This document shows positions 41,227-50,440 of a stretch of 64,000 nucleotides of DNA, one piece after another; position 1 is the first letter of the stretch; every line of letters starts with the position of its first letter. Source of the DNA: Fulvivirga ligni (GTDB lineage Bacteria > Bacteroidota > Bacteroidia > Cytophagales > Cyclobacteriaceae); the NCBI RefSeq assembly GCF_021389935.1, contig NZ_CP089979.1, positions 4,941,001-5,005,000 of the forward strand, written 5' to 3'. The position numbers and the translations under genes were made by a program. Under the pieces are notes generated by a model. The model was given only the letters and a program-made list of their open reading frames with translations. It searched no databases and was not told the DNA's origin.

Positions 41227-41739
41227 TCATAAGATCTGATCTAACTTAGTCTCTAATTCCAGTTTCTGGGCTCCTTTTTTTCCATGAATTAAATAAACTT
41301 CTTTGCCCTTCTCCCTTAACAGCATGTAGGTGCTGCCAGTAGTTGCTTCATATTCATGCTCTCTAAACCTTAAAAACCTAAAATTTTTATTCTGTTTCCA
41401 TAGGGCATATTCCCTATCTTCCTTAGGCCCAATTTCCGTAAGTGAATAAATGTTATCATCTGTTTCTACTTTAGAAACCAATGTTTCTTTTCGGAAACTT
41501 CCACTAAAAAAACACCTATATGACATGGACATAATTACTAGAAAAACTAGTATAAATGCTAGGAATTTACTTCTATTTCTCAAAGCACGTATCAGTGCCA
41601 TAACTCCTAAAACCACTCCATTTAACAGAAAGACTGCATAGACAATACTATCTATTCTTAAATCGGAGAGGTGAACATAAGGTGCTAATGCAAGGGAAAC
41701 TACAAATAAGGCTAGTAATATCTTTAAACCTAAGTTCAT
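41227..41739 (-). CDS. membrane protein of unknown function
   Basis: The 170-residue protein has three hydrophobic helices in its first 75 residues, then a soluble region with KVETDDNIYSLTEIGPKEDREYALWKQNKNFRFLRFREHEYEATTGSTYMLLREKGKEVYLIHGKKG. No family is recognised. A gene-free spacer of about 200 nt with no clear signal follows upstream. Confidence 0.6.
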   Translation of the reverse strand: MNLGLKILLALFVVSLALAPYVHLSDLRIDSIVYAVFLLNGVVLGVMALIRALRNRSKFLAFILVFLVIMSMSYRCFFSGSFRKETLVSKVETDDNIYSLTEIGPKEDREYALWKQNKNFRFLRFREHEYEATTGSTYMLLREKGKEVYLIHGKKGAQKLELETKLDQIL

Positions 41740-41935
41740 CCATCAAAATCGTTACTAAGTAATATTTTTAAATTTAAATATAGAAAAAACAAATATTATT
41801 AACCTCTAATATTTGTTTCTATGTAAGTTACTCTTCACAAGTTTCACTATTTCCACCATATCTCTGATAACTTTAGCCACCTTTCAAACTCTGAATTAAC
41901 AAAACACATCATTAAGCACTGTTGATTATGATTTA

Positions 41936-42394
41936 TCAGCCCCCAAACTGCCTCAAATGATGGTCATTATGCTTATAAGCAAAGATGCCGATTTGCTCAT
42001 TGGTCATTTTTCCAAAGAAGTCGTGGATAAAAGAGTCGTTTGAAAAGTCTTTATAGGCCTTAACCTGCCCTTGCCAAATGGATTGATAAGATATAAGATC
42101 ACTGGTAGCTTCCTTGACCACAAAAGCCCTACCGGCCGGCATTTTTTTACCGATTGGTTTATCATCTTTGGTGTTGCTTTTCAAAGCTAGTTTACCAAAT
42201 AGTTTCCCTAAAAACTCTTGTTTATATTCATAGGGTTTGGTGCCAAGCACCCACTCATTCCAAATGGTACAATGCCTGGCCATCTGAGAAACATTCATTT
42301 TACCCCATTGAGCCTTGTTGGAAGCCTGTAAAAGAGATATTCGATGGGTCAATTCATCTCTCAATGTAGCGCTAAATATCGTTTTCAACACCAA
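41936..42394 (-). CDS. DUF1569 protein (DinB-like fold)
   Basis: The 152-residue protein has KAQWGKMNVSQMARHCTIWNEWVLGTKPYEYKQEFLGKLFGKLALK and the C-terminal HNDHHLRQFG, with His residues placed as in the DinB/DUF1569 four-helix bundle that often binds a metal. Its start overlaps the VOC gene by 23 nt, so the two are cotranscribed. The family may act as a thiol transferase, but this is unproven. Confidence 0.83.
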   Translation of the reverse strand: MVLKTIFSATLRDELTHRISLLQASNKAQWGKMNVSQMARHCTIWNEWVLGTKPYEYKQEFLGKLFGKLALKSNTKDDKPIGKKMPAGRAFVVKEATSDLISYQSIWQGQVKAYKDFSNDSFIHDFFGKMTNEQIGIFAYKHNDHHLRQFGG

Positions 42395-42806
42395 AATTAT
42401 TTATGGGTTGTAATGAAAAGTAATTGCCGGAATCATCTTTAAACAAGGCTTCGGTTCCATAGAACTCTTTGGTGGGAGACTTTATGAACTCTACTCCTTT
42501 TGCTTTGAGTTCTTCATAGGTGGCATAAACATCGTTACAAGTGAGTACACCACAACCGAACACTCCGCGTTTGATTAGGCTTATCAATTGCTCAGCCACT
42601 TCTTTAGGAAACATTTTACTTACTTTAACAGGAAAAAGTACCAACTGAAGATCTGGCTGCTCTGGTGGGGAAACGGTGAGCCATCTTGTGTCAGGCCCCA
42701 TAGGTATGTCATCTACCACTTTAAAGCCCAGCTTGTTAACGTAAAAATCAAAAGCACTGTCCTGGTCTATCACATGAATATTTGTGATGGTCATTTTGTT
42801 TATCAT
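42372..42806 (-). CDS. VOC/glyoxalase superfamily protein
   Basis: The 144-residue protein shows MTITNIHVIDQDSAFDFYVNKLGFKVVDDIPMGPDTRWLTVSPPEQPDLQLVLFP and a second half FGCGVLTCNDVYATYEELKAKGVEFIKSPTKEFYGTEALFKDDSGNYFSLQP, which are two beta-alpha-beta-beta-beta units. The first metal position is IHVID; it is a dioxygenase or resistance-like fold with unknown substrate. An AraC regulator gene is just upstream. Confidence 0.85.
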   Translation of the reverse strand: MINKMTITNIHVIDQDSAFDFYVNKLGFKVVDDIPMGPDTRWLTVSPPEQPDLQLVLFPVKVSKMFPKEVAEQLISLIKRGVFGCGVLTCNDVYATYEELKAKGVEFIKSPTKEFYGTEALFKDDSGNYFSLQPINNFGVENDI

Positions 42807-42851
42807 CGTATTATAATTATTGGTTAAACACGATGTAATTTCAGCAATGCT

Positions 42852-43298
42852 TTACATTTTCTTTTCTTCAAAATTGCTATTCTCCAGCCAACCATGCTGA
42901 TAGGCATAACAAGACGGAACGAAAGCAAGAGGTTTCTTAGCAATCATCTCCCGCATTTGTTTTTGTGAATTAAAATAAGCGGAGGGCGTCATGCCCACAG
43001 TCCTGGAAAAGAGACCACTGAAAGATGATAAACTATCAAAACCAACCAAATGACAAGTATCTGAAACGGAGCAGCCTTTTCTTAACAACTCCTTTGCTTT
43101 TTCTATGCGAACGTATTTCAAATATTGATGAGGAGTTTTGCCATAAGCAGATTTAAACAACCTGATAAAATGATACTTTGAAAAGTACGCTTCATCTGAA
43201 ATATTATCCAGATCTATTTTATCGGCAAAGCGCCTGTCTATAAATAACTTGGCCTGAACGATACGTTGATACAGGTATACTTTTGGATATTCATTCAT
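42852..43298 (-). CDS. AraC-family regulator, DNA-binding domain only
   Basis: The 148-residue protein has two helix-turn-helix motifs: IDLDNISDEAYFSKYHFIRLFKSAYGKTPHQYLKYVRIEKAKELL and SVSDTCHLVGFDSLSSFSGLFSRTVGMTPSAYF. There is no ligand-binding N-domain. It lies directly upstream of the VOC and DUF1569 genes, reading the same way, so it may control them. Confidence 0.88.
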   Translation of the reverse strand: MNEYPKVYLYQRIVQAKLFIDRRFADKIDLDNISDEAYFSKYHFIRLFKSAYGKTPHQYLKYVRIEKAKELLRKGCSVSDTCHLVGFDSLSSFSGLFSRTVGMTPSAYFNSQKQMREMIAKKPLAFVPSCYAYQHGWLENSNFEEKKM

Positions 43299-43428
43299 CT
43301 TCCCCTATAAATTGATTCAACGGCCTTTTTGAGAAGATAATTAAATTCCTCCTTCTTTTCCAGCATGGGCATAAGACCATTTGAATATAATGATTCTTTT
43401 GATCACTTTCCAGTTTTCAACTGCTATC

Positions 43429-44313
43429 TCAGCCCACCATCATCTTGGCAAAGCCCACCGTTTCTCTATAAACCTGAGGCGATACCTCAGCATTCTTTTT
43501 AAAAAATCGACTGAAATAATATTCGTCATTATAGCCTAATTCATAAGCTATTTCCTTTACCGTTTTTGAGGTGAGGTAGAGTTCTCTTTTGGCTTCAATG
43601 ATAATTCTCTCGGAGATGAGATCGGTCAGGGTTTTATTAAAATGTCTGCGGGTCAGTTTAGCCAATGCCTTGGTGCTAATAGCCAGCAGATCAGCATATT
43701 CACTGGCAGAATGCTTGGACTTGTAATGTTCCTCAATACAGTCTTTCAGGTTTTGAAGTACAAAAGGCTCATCACTTTCTGATGACTCATTGATTATTTC
43801 AGGCTGAGACTTAGCCTTTAACCTGGAAGCAGTAATAAGAAATATTTTGAGGTATGAGATCATAAGCTCATAGTGGGCAAGATCTAAACTTTGCAGCTCA
43901 TTTTCCATCTGGTCCATCTGCATGTTAAAGATTGAAACTGTGGCCTGATCAAGAGGTAGCGCTGGCGGATCATAGATGTTATTAAACAATACACCATGAC
44001 AGGCCACCTCCTTATGGTGCTTATGAATGCAAAAGAAATCTGGATGAAAGTGTATGACCCTTGCTTTTAAATCACCATCCGTCATAAGCATAAATGGCTG
44101 ATAGGGCGCAAATGCCAGCAAGGTATTCTCTTCAATATCACATTCGGAAAAGTTGGCTTTCAACTTTACACCTGCACTCTGCACCCAAATTAGCGAGTAG
44201 TAATTAAGCCGCTGAATATGATCAAAAGGATTATTTCCCTGTATAGTATACAGCTTAAAAGCCAAGTTTCCGGTTTGTGGATCTACAAGCGTGTGTTTGC
44301 TCTTTTGTATCAT
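43429..44313 (-). CDS. AraC-family transcriptional regulator
   Basis: The 294-residue protein has an N-terminal cupin-like sensor (about residues 20-130) and a C-terminal AraC domain: HSASEYADLLAISTKALAKLTRRHFNKTLTDLISERIIIEAKRELYLTSKTVKEIAYELGYNDEYYFSRFFKKNAEVSPQVYRETVG. It is 7 nt downstream of the DUF1348 gene and, with the AhpD-like gene, forms a three-gene unit in which it may be the local regulator. Confidence 0.88.
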   Translation of the reverse strand: MIQKSKHTLVDPQTGNLAFKLYTIQGNNPFDHIQRLNYYSLIWVQSAGVKLKANFSECDIEENTLLAFAPYQPFMLMTDGDLKARVIHFHPDFFCIHKHHKEVACHGVLFNNIYDPPALPLDQATVSIFNMQMDQMENELQSLDLAHYELMISYLKIFLITASRLKAKSQPEIINESSESDEPFVLQNLKDCIEEHYKSKHSASEYADLLAISTKALAKLTRRHFNKTLTDLISERIIIEAKRELYLTSKTVKEIAYELGYNDEYYFSRFFKKNAEVSPQVYRETVGFAKMMVG

Positions 44314-44320
44314 TCAATAT

Positions 44321-44731
44321 TTAAATTTGTCGTTCGCTTTCTGAGATAGCCAAATCATTAATACTGGCATATCTTTTCTGCATAAGTCCCTGTGCATTAA
44401 ACTCCCACAGTTCATTGCCATAAGCCCTGAACCACTGATTATCCTGGTTCTGATATTCATATTCAAAACGTACGGCTATTCTGTTTTCTCTAAAGCCCCA
44501 CAACTCTTTCCTTAATTTATAATTTCTCTCCTTCTGCCACTTTCTGGTGAGAAAATTAATGATTTCTTGCCTACCGTTAATAAACTCAGTTCTATTTCTC
44601 CACTCAGAATCTAAGGTGTAGGCCAGCGCCACTCGTTGTGGATCTCTGCTGTTCCAGGCATCTTCGGCCAGCTGCACTTTTTCCAATGCAGTTTCCATGG
44701 TAAACGGAGGTAAAGGTTTTTTGATTTTCAT
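44321..44731 (-). CDS. DUF1348 (NTF2-like) protein
   Basis: ATG 44731 ([57 protein letters not shown]) is the family's usual start; a GTG 48 nt upstream is less likely. The 136-residue protein shows the DUF1348 hallmarks [49 protein letters not shown]. The fold is NTF2-like; its ligand is unknown. It lies between an AhpD-like and an AraC gene. Confidence 0.87.
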   Translation of the reverse strand: MKIKKPLPPFTMETALEKVQLAEDAWNSRDPQRVALAYTLDSEWRNRTEFINGRQEIINFLTRKWQKERNYKLRKELWGFRENRIAVRFEYEYQNQDNQWFRAYGNELWEFNAQGLMQKRYASINDLAISESERQI

Positions 44732-44785
44732 ATCCTTTTCATTTAAGAAGGGCAAGCGCCAGAACTGCACTTGCCCCACATAGTT

Positions 44786-45340
44786 TTAAACTGCTGCTAC
44801 TTCGGCTAACTCTACTTTAGGAAAATCTACCTCAACTAATGCTACATTATTAAAGTAGTTGGTAAGTATATTTAAGCTGGTAAGGGCTATAATTTCAGCC
44901 ACTTGCGCTTCGCTGTAGCCGGCGTCTTTCACCTCCTGAACATCTTGGTCGCTCACATGGCCTCTGGCTTGTACCACTTTTTTGGCAAAGGTTAAGGCTG
45001 CCTCCTCTTTGGCATTAGCAGATCTACCTTCGCGGGCTGCTTTTATTTCAGCCGGCTGTATGCCTGCAAGCTTCTCTCCTATAAAGCTATGAGCAGCGTT
45101 ACAGTAATCACAACCGTTTACATTGGCCACCGTAAGGGCAATCAGCTCGCTAAGTTTACCTCCTACTGATGACTTTGAAAGTGCGTCACTCAAGGCCAGG
45201 TAGCCTCCTAATACGGCTGGCGACACGCCCATTGTTCTCATTAGATTAGGAACCATCCCTAATTTTTTCTGTACACCATCAAATAGTTCTTTTGATTTTC
45301 CTGTGGTAGTTTCCGGGTTTAATGCTTCAATTCTTTGCAT
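44786..45340 (-). CDS. carboxymuconolactone decarboxylase family, AhpD-like
   Basis: The 184-residue protein carries the AhpD signature CDYCNAAHSFIGEKLAG with both redox cysteines (Cys77, Cys80) and His84, so peroxidase activity is plausible. It begins MQRIEALNPETTTGKSKELFDGVQKKLGMVPNLMRTM, as in the stress-linked CMD proteins. It heads the group with DUF1348 and AraC, which suggests a response to electrophiles or peroxides. Confidence 0.88.
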   Translation of the reverse strand: MQRIEALNPETTTGKSKELFDGVQKKLGMVPNLMRTMGVSPAVLGGYLALSDALSKSSVGGKLSELIALTVANVNGCDYCNAAHSFIGEKLAGIQPAEIKAAREGRSANAKEEAALTFAKKVVQARGHVSDQDVQEVKDAGYSEAQVAEIIALTSLNILTNYFNNVALVEVDFPKVELAEVAAV

Positions 45341-45561
45341 GATCTTAAATTTTGTAGTGTTAGTAATTATTGACGATACAAAGGTTGGAAGAACGGCAGG
45401 CTTATAGAATGGACTATCTCCGCTTCATGATGGACAATTTTCCCACTAATAAATTGAATATCTATAACAGACCTTGGAACAGAATGTAACTGCAAAATAA
45501 TAATGCCGCCGCCTGAATTTTATATAAATATTTAAATTTTTTTTATTAAAATATCATCAAA

Positions 45562-46377
45562 ATGAGACTAGTTTTCAGTGTCCTACTGCTATTTTCAGCC
45601 ATCACCATGGTGTCGGCTCAGAAGAAGCTATTCATCACCCCTAGTTTAGGCATGCAGCTTCTGACAGATTATGCCTTAGAGTTACCAGATGACGACAACT
45701 TTCGATACAATGGCTTCAGGCTTTATCCTGATTTTGGCGTGCATGTTCAATATGAATTAAATGAGCGCTGGGCTGTTTTTGGCGGCTGGAATAATGGAGG
45801 AATTGGCTACAGTTTTACTCTGCTTAATGAAAACAAACAGCTTTTGCTTAGATACTCAAATACATTTCCGGCTCAGAGGTTCCCTCTTGGTGTACAAAGG
45901 CACCTGGGCACTGTGAAATTATTCAAATCAAAAAGGCGATTGAATATTTCTAAAAACCTAAAAGTGACCACCACAGAGGTGACAGATGACATGCTGTACC
46001 TGCTACTTTTTAGAACTCGAATTATATTCGGTGGTACCCTCGACTATATGGTGCCCACCACCGGTGATAATGTAAAAGAATCTTATGCCAATCGTGACAT
46101 AGAATTTCGTGCTGCCAACACCATTGAACAGCGATGGGGACCTTCCTTATTTCTGGGCCTCAACCTGCAGTTCTTCAACTACAATAAGGACAATTTCCAA
46201 TTGATTTTTTTTTATTCTCAAGGCGTAAAACGCAAAACAAAACTAGACCTGGAGTATGACCGACTGAATGATCGCTCCACTTATCAATCATCAGTAGGCA
46301 CCAGAGGCTCATATGTGGGCATACAGCTGGCCTATCCTATAAAGGTTAAGGAGTTTAAGTCTAAATCATTTTATTGA
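45562..46377 (+). CDS. secreted outer-membrane-barrel-like protein
   Basis: The 271-residue product has a signal peptide (MRLVFSVLLLFSAITMVSA) and alternating hydrophobic patterns (VHVQYELNERWAVFGGWNNGGIGYSFTLLNE, WGPSLFLGLNLQFFNYNKDNFQLIFFYSQGVKRK, YVGIQLAYPIKV) as in small outer-membrane beta-barrels. It ends KSKSFY without the usual barrel-terminal signal being certain. It is the only plus-strand gene in this part. The 221-nt spacer before it shows no clear promoter. Confidence 0.7.
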   Translation: MRLVFSVLLLFSAITMVSAQKKLFITPSLGMQLLTDYALELPDDDNFRYNGFRLYPDFGVHVQYELNERWAVFGGWNNGGIGYSFTLLNENKQLLLRYSNTFPAQRFPLGVQRHLGTVKLFKSKRRLNISKNLKVTTTEVTDDMLYLLLFRTRIIFGGTLDYMVPTTGDNVKESYANRDIEFRAANTIEQRWGPSLFLGLNLQFFNYNKDNFQLIFFYSQGVKRKTKLDLEYDRLNDRSTYQSSVGTRGSYVGIQLAYPIKVKEFKSKSFY

Positions 46378-46439
46378 ATTAGGAGTTGAAGGTATAACCT
46401 GTGAGTGCTCATCCGTACAAGCCAATATTTACAAACTTA

Positions 46440-47018
46440 TTATTGAAACTGCTTAGGCTTTTGTCTTTTACTGGCGCTGAGCGCTATTTCCAGTACTCTT
46501 TTTCTTCGCGTTTCCGGTCGTTTAGCTGACATCACCCAGTGCAATAAAATCTTTTTAGAGGACTTGCTTAAACTGTTAAAAAACTCCGTGGCCTCATGAT
46601 AATTTTCTAATGCCTCTTTTAAATCTTCCGGAACCACAAGAGCCTCCACATCATCCAAAATCAACCAAGAACCGTTTTGTTTAGCCACTTGAATACTATT
46701 GAAACCTGATTCCCTCATTCTGCCGTTGGCAATGAGTTTCTCCACTTTTTCTTTATTCACTTTAGACCAAATGCTATTCGGTTTTCTCTTGGAGAAATAC
46801 TGCATATATCTTTTTTCATCCACAGCTTTTTTGGTACTATCTATCCACCCGAAACAAATAGCCTCATCCACTGCCTCGCTCCAACTAATGGAAGGTACTT
46901 TGGTAGATGTTTTGAAATAAACCAGCCAAACAGACTGCTTTGACTGGTGATTTTTCTCCAGCCATTTGCGCCAGTCTGTTCGGCTTTTAGGACAAAATGT
47001 CTCTATATCTTTAGTCAT
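46440..47018 (-). CDS. YdeI/OmpD-associated family protein
   Basis: The 192-residue protein has DWRKWLEKNHQSKQSVWLVYFKTSTKVPSISWSEAVDEAICFGWIDSTKKAVDEKRYMQYFSKRKPNSIWSKVNKEKVEKLIANGRM and the tail KKILLHWVMSAKRPETRRKRVLEI, the complete YdeI pattern without DUF1801. Its start overlaps the hydrolase stop by 8 nt, so they are cotranscribed. The role is unproven. Confidence 0.87.
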   Translation of the reverse strand: MTKDIETFCPKSRTDWRKWLEKNHQSKQSVWLVYFKTSTKVPSISWSEAVDEAICFGWIDSTKKAVDEKRYMQYFSKRKPNSIWSKVNKEKVEKLIANGRMRESGFNSIQVAKQNGSWLILDDVEALVVPEDLKEALENYHEATEFFNSLSKSSKKILLHWVMSAKRPETRRKRVLEIALSASKRQKPKQFQ

Positions 47019-47973
47019 TATATTTTTTTAACCAGTCCAGAATAACCTGGTTAGTTTCTTCTGGTTTTTCTTGCTGAATCCAATGCCCGCAATCTAAACT
47101 CACATCTTCTACATTGGGAACAAATGCCGATAAACCTTCGAATTTTGGTATTACGTCATATTTACCATAAACCATCAAGGCAGGCTTTTGGATAATAGGG
47201 TCTACATCGGCCAATTGGTGCCAGTTTCGATCAAGGTTCCTATACCAGTTTATACTCCCGGTAAAACCTGTTGATTCAAAAGCAGCCACCAGGACATTAA
47301 GTTCACTTTCATTCATAACAGGCTCACCTAAAGGCTCTTGCGCTCTGGCTAGATTAATCATAGCCATGCCTGGTTCCGGCGTAATGTGCGGCACGTTCTT
47401 TCGAAATATATTGCTAAGAAACTGCTGTACGTTTTCATCCAGAATAGCATCTGCCACCCCTGGCTGACGGTTAAAATGGACAAAATAATAATCACCCCCT
47501 AAAACTTCCTCCATCCATTCTATCCATGGTTTATCACCACGTACCTGATAAGGCACAGCCAGGGCTATAATTCTCTTCACCCGATTTGGGTGCAATAGCG
47601 CCAGGCCCCAAGTAACCATGGCACCCCAATCATGCCCCACAAAGGTGGCATCTTTGTATCCATAATGATCTAGCAAAGCTACAAGGTCGCCAGTAAGGTG
47701 CTTAATATCATAAGCTGTCACTTCCTCTGGTTGGGATGAGTTACCATAACCACGCTGGTTAGGCACTATTACATGATATCCTGCGTCCACCAAGGCCGGC
47801 ACCTGATATCGCCAAGAAAAGGCATGCTCGGGCCAGCCATGACATAATACTATTGGGTTTCCAGCATTTTGTTGCCCCGCCTCAAAAACTTCCAGTTCTA
47901 CATCATTTACTGAAATCATGGTAGCCTGTGGAAATCCTGTATCAACAGAGATTGAATTCATTACGTTTGTCAT
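47011..47973 (-). CDS. alpha/beta hydrolase, epoxide-hydrolase-like
   Basis: The 320-residue enzyme has the oxyanion motif HGWPE (about residues 45-49), the nucleophile elbow GHDWGA (Asp at about 117), and a final GHWIQQEKPEE His. Asp as nucleophile and HGWPE fit soluble epoxide hydrolases and haloalkane dehalogenases. Two cap-domain Tyr are present (for example GGDYYF and NWYRNLDRNW). It is cotranscribed with YdeI. Confidence 0.87.
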   Translation of the reverse strand: MTNVMNSISVDTGFPQATMISVNDVELEVFEAGQQNAGNPIVLCHGWPEHAFSWRYQVPALVDAGYHVIVPNQRGYGNSSQPEEVTAYDIKHLTGDLVALLDHYGYKDATFVGHDWGAMVTWGLALLHPNRVKRIIALAVPYQVRGDKPWIEWMEEVLGGDYYFVHFNRQPGVADAILDENVQQFLSNIFRKNVPHITPEPGMAMINLARAQEPLGEPVMNESELNVLVAAFESTGFTGSINWYRNLDRNWHQLADVDPIIQKPALMVYGKYDVIPKFEGLSAFVPNVEDVSLDCGHWIQQEKPEETNQVILDWLKKYND

Positions 47974-48047
47974 TTATATGTATTTTAAAGATTTGACACA
48001 AACGTATGATGGCCCTGAGACAGCCTTATGTCAAGGGTGAGCAAGAA

Positions 48048-48737
48048 TTATTGATATTTATCAAAATACTCTTGTAAAGTCAGATTGTGCGGCTCAAAAT
48101 TTTCTGATAATACCTCCATATTTTGAATTCTATCAGGTCGGAAAAACCTAAACTCTTTACGAAGTCGGCACCAGGCAATCAAATACCAATTTTCAGCACT
48201 TAATATGGCAAATGGCTCTATTATCCTGTCTGTAGTAGATCCCTCTTTATTGATGTACCTGATCCTAACTAATTTATAATTAGTTAGCGCACTTTGTAAT
48301 TCAGATAAATTACTACTGTTTCTTTCCTGGTTAAGTGCCTCATCATAGCGCGTTCTTTCCGCCAATAGATTGGCTTTGTCCTGAATACTATATCTGAGAA
48401 TCGATTTGATCTTATCGATAGCCTCCGCATAATCTCGAATGAAAGAGGCATCTTTATTTTTTAACACCAGCTGTTCTGCCAGTATTAAAGCATTGGCCTG
48501 ATTTTCGGTAAACATAACTGGTGGAATTCTATAACCCTCCATGAGCATATACCCTTTACCTTCTTCAGTGAGAACAGGTACCCCAGCTTTTTCCAGAGTT
48601 TTGATATCTCTATAGATAGTACGGGTACTTACACCAAATTTATCTGCGAGACTTGTGGCTGTCAACCTTCTTTTGGTCTGCAGCTGCGTTAATATGGCAG
48701 TAAGTCGTGAGATTCTTTTGACATCATTTCCTTCCAT
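48048..48737 (-). CDS. YafY-type regulator (HTH_11 plus WYL domain)
   Basis: The 229-residue protein starts with a DeoR-like helix-turn-helix (RISRLTAILTQLQTKRRLTATSLADKFGVSTRTIYRDIKTLEKAGVPVLTEEGKGYMLMEGYRIPPVMFTENQANAL) and has a WYL domain (LVRIRYINKEGSTTDRIIEPFAILSAENWYLIAWCRLRKEFRFFRPDRIQN). Such proteins often respond to stress or DNA ligands. The hydrolase/YdeI pair lies directly downstream. Confidence 0.9.
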   Translation of the reverse strand: MEGNDVKRISRLTAILTQLQTKRRLTATSLADKFGVSTRTIYRDIKTLEKAGVPVLTEEGKGYMLMEGYRIPPVMFTENQANALILAEQLVLKNKDASFIRDYAEAIDKIKSILRYSIQDKANLLAERTRYDEALNQERNSSNLSELQSALTNYKLVRIRYINKEGSTTDRIIEPFAILSAENWYLIAWCRLRKEFRFFRPDRIQNMEVLSENFEPHNLTLQEYFDKYQ

Positions 48738-48795
48738 CCAAAATTTATTAATTTCTTGTTATATCGTGGCTAGATCAGCCAAATTGATTGATAAT

Positions 48796-49446
48796 TTAAT
48801 CTTCTACTTCAACACCTAGCTCCTTATCGATCTCTTCAATTATTCTGGCAATTAACTTTTCCGACTTCTCAATGGTAGAAATATTGGATTCGGTCATTTG
48901 ATACTGAGATTGAATTAGGTTTAAGAATTCATCATTATTTAAAAATCGTAAAAGATTCTCCTTATCATCATTATACTTCAAGTTTTTGACAAGAAAAGGC
49001 ATTAAAAAATGTAATCTAAAGTCATAATTCCACTGAGATATACTCTCTAACCCCTGGTAATAAGTTTCATAATAAAGGGTCATTCTCTTTTTTATTGCTT
49101 CATTATGAAGAATTTCCAGTTTACCACTAAATTTCAAATTGATATAGGTGGCATTTCTTTCTTGTAAGTCAAATGAGGCATTTAAATACGACATCAGAGA
49201 ATCAATTTCATCGTATTGTTTTGCAAGGATCGGCTTCAAATAAGCTTTAGCATTTTTGAGTGGCTGCTTATAATAGTTGAAAACGTAAAGTTCAGCCTCC
49301 AAATCCTCCTTAAGTGACTTATATGAAGCCAGTTCTTCAGCCCTTAATTTTCTATTTTCATCCAACTTACTGATACTAAAAGCGGCTAAAACCCCTAATG
49401 TTACTATCACAAATTCGAAAAGAAATCGTTTAAAATTATTCCACAC
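48796..49446 (-). CDS. DUF6090-like membrane protein
   Basis: The 216-residue protein begins MWNNFKRFLFEFVIVTLGVLAAFSISKLDENRKLRAEELASYKSLKEDLEAEL. One N-terminal helix with the phrase EFVIVTLGVLAAFSI is the hallmark of this Bacteroidota family; the rest is a coiled-coil-rich periplasmic domain. The function is unknown. It lies 58 nt upstream of the WYL regulator. Confidence 0.8.
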   Translation of the reverse strand: MWNNFKRFLFEFVIVTLGVLAAFSISKLDENRKLRAEELASYKSLKEDLEAELYVFNYYKQPLKNAKAYLKPILAKQYDEIDSLMSYLNASFDLQERNATYINLKFSGKLEILHNEAIKKRMTLYYETYYQGLESISQWNYDFRLHFLMPFLVKNLKYNDDKENLLRFLNNDEFLNLIQSQYQMTESNISTIEKSEKLIARIIEEIDKELGVEVED

Positions 49447-49707
49447 TGTTATTTACCGTTTTGCAAAAAAGATATGTTGATTTAAGGTAAATAAATTAAG
49501 AAATATCCATTGCTCAAACTTTTTATCCATTTGTCTTTCAAAGGTTTAATAAAATACTGAAATCATCCATAATAAGAGGAATTAGTTAAGCAGAAAGCAT
49601 ACACTTCAAGTTCTCCAGTTGCTTTTTAAACGGTAATTTGGTAGAGAAATCAGGCTGAAGAACACGAGACCCAAATCCGGCATTTAATAACCCGTAACTC
49701 TTTACAA

Positions 49708-50394
49708 TTATCTATTCTCCCCAAGAAAGATTTCGTATTCTGGAGTTATAAGTTGAAAAGAACGATACGGCACTGATGCGGTATCCGGAAGGTTGGAAAG
49801 TAATTCTTGGATACGATTCATTTGGATTGAATCCGGTTCAACCTCCTCAAAAAGATAAGCATATTCTTTTCTTTCATCATCTGCCAATATTATCAAGGTT
49901 TGGTGCAGCTCTTTTAAGTAATAGCTCACAAAATTATCGTCTTGATTAATCTTACTCATGACCCCAGATAAATGCAATTCACTATCAACACACCCATGTT
50001 CGTGAATGCCGTAAGTGATTTCATCAGGAAACATTAATTGATTATGATGAGGAAACCCAAACTTCAAATCAGTTGAATAACAATCAGGAGCACCGCAGTC
50101 AAAACTATGTAAATTAAAAGGGATATTGAGATAAAGGCTATCATCAGAAATAGTAATGACGTTTCTGATATACAGCTCTACCAACATACTACCCTTCAAA
50201 AAATTATCTGGTTTTGATTTAAGAAGTACCTTTCTTAACGAATCTTGTGTTGTCTGCCAATCCAACATTACTAGTGAATCAGTATCAGATAACATCTGAA
50301 TAGTCTCGTTATCTGATTCAGAAAGGGCCTGCTTCCTATCAGGTAAGCAAGAGATTAGCAGTATAACAAGCAAAATAGAGGGTAATAATTTCAT
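49708..50394 (-). CDS. lipoprotein of unknown function
   Basis: The 228-residue product has a lipoprotein signal, MKLLPSILLVILLISC (Cys16). The mature part has a Ser/Asp-rich linker then LYLNIPFNLHSFDCGAPDCYSTDLKFGFPHHNQLMFPDEITYGIHEHGCVDSELHLSGVM, with three Cys and five His that could form disulfides or a metal site. I do not recognise a family. The spacer upstream (50395-50440) is short; downstream, 49447-49707 shows nothing clear. Confidence 0.65.
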   Translation of the reverse strand: MKLLPSILLVILLISCLPDRKQALSESDNETIQMLSDTDSLVMLDWQTTQDSLRKVLLKSKPDNFLKGSMLVELYIRNVITISDDSLYLNIPFNLHSFDCGAPDCYSTDLKFGFPHHNQLMFPDEITYGIHEHGCVDSELHLSGVMSKINQDDNFVSYYLKELHQTLIILADDERKEYAYLFEEVEPDSIQMNRIQELLSNLPDTASVPYRSFQLITPEYEIFLGENR

Positions 50395-50440
50395 TATATC
50401 AACAATTCTGAGCTAATAGGCACTTTTGAATTTTTCTGAT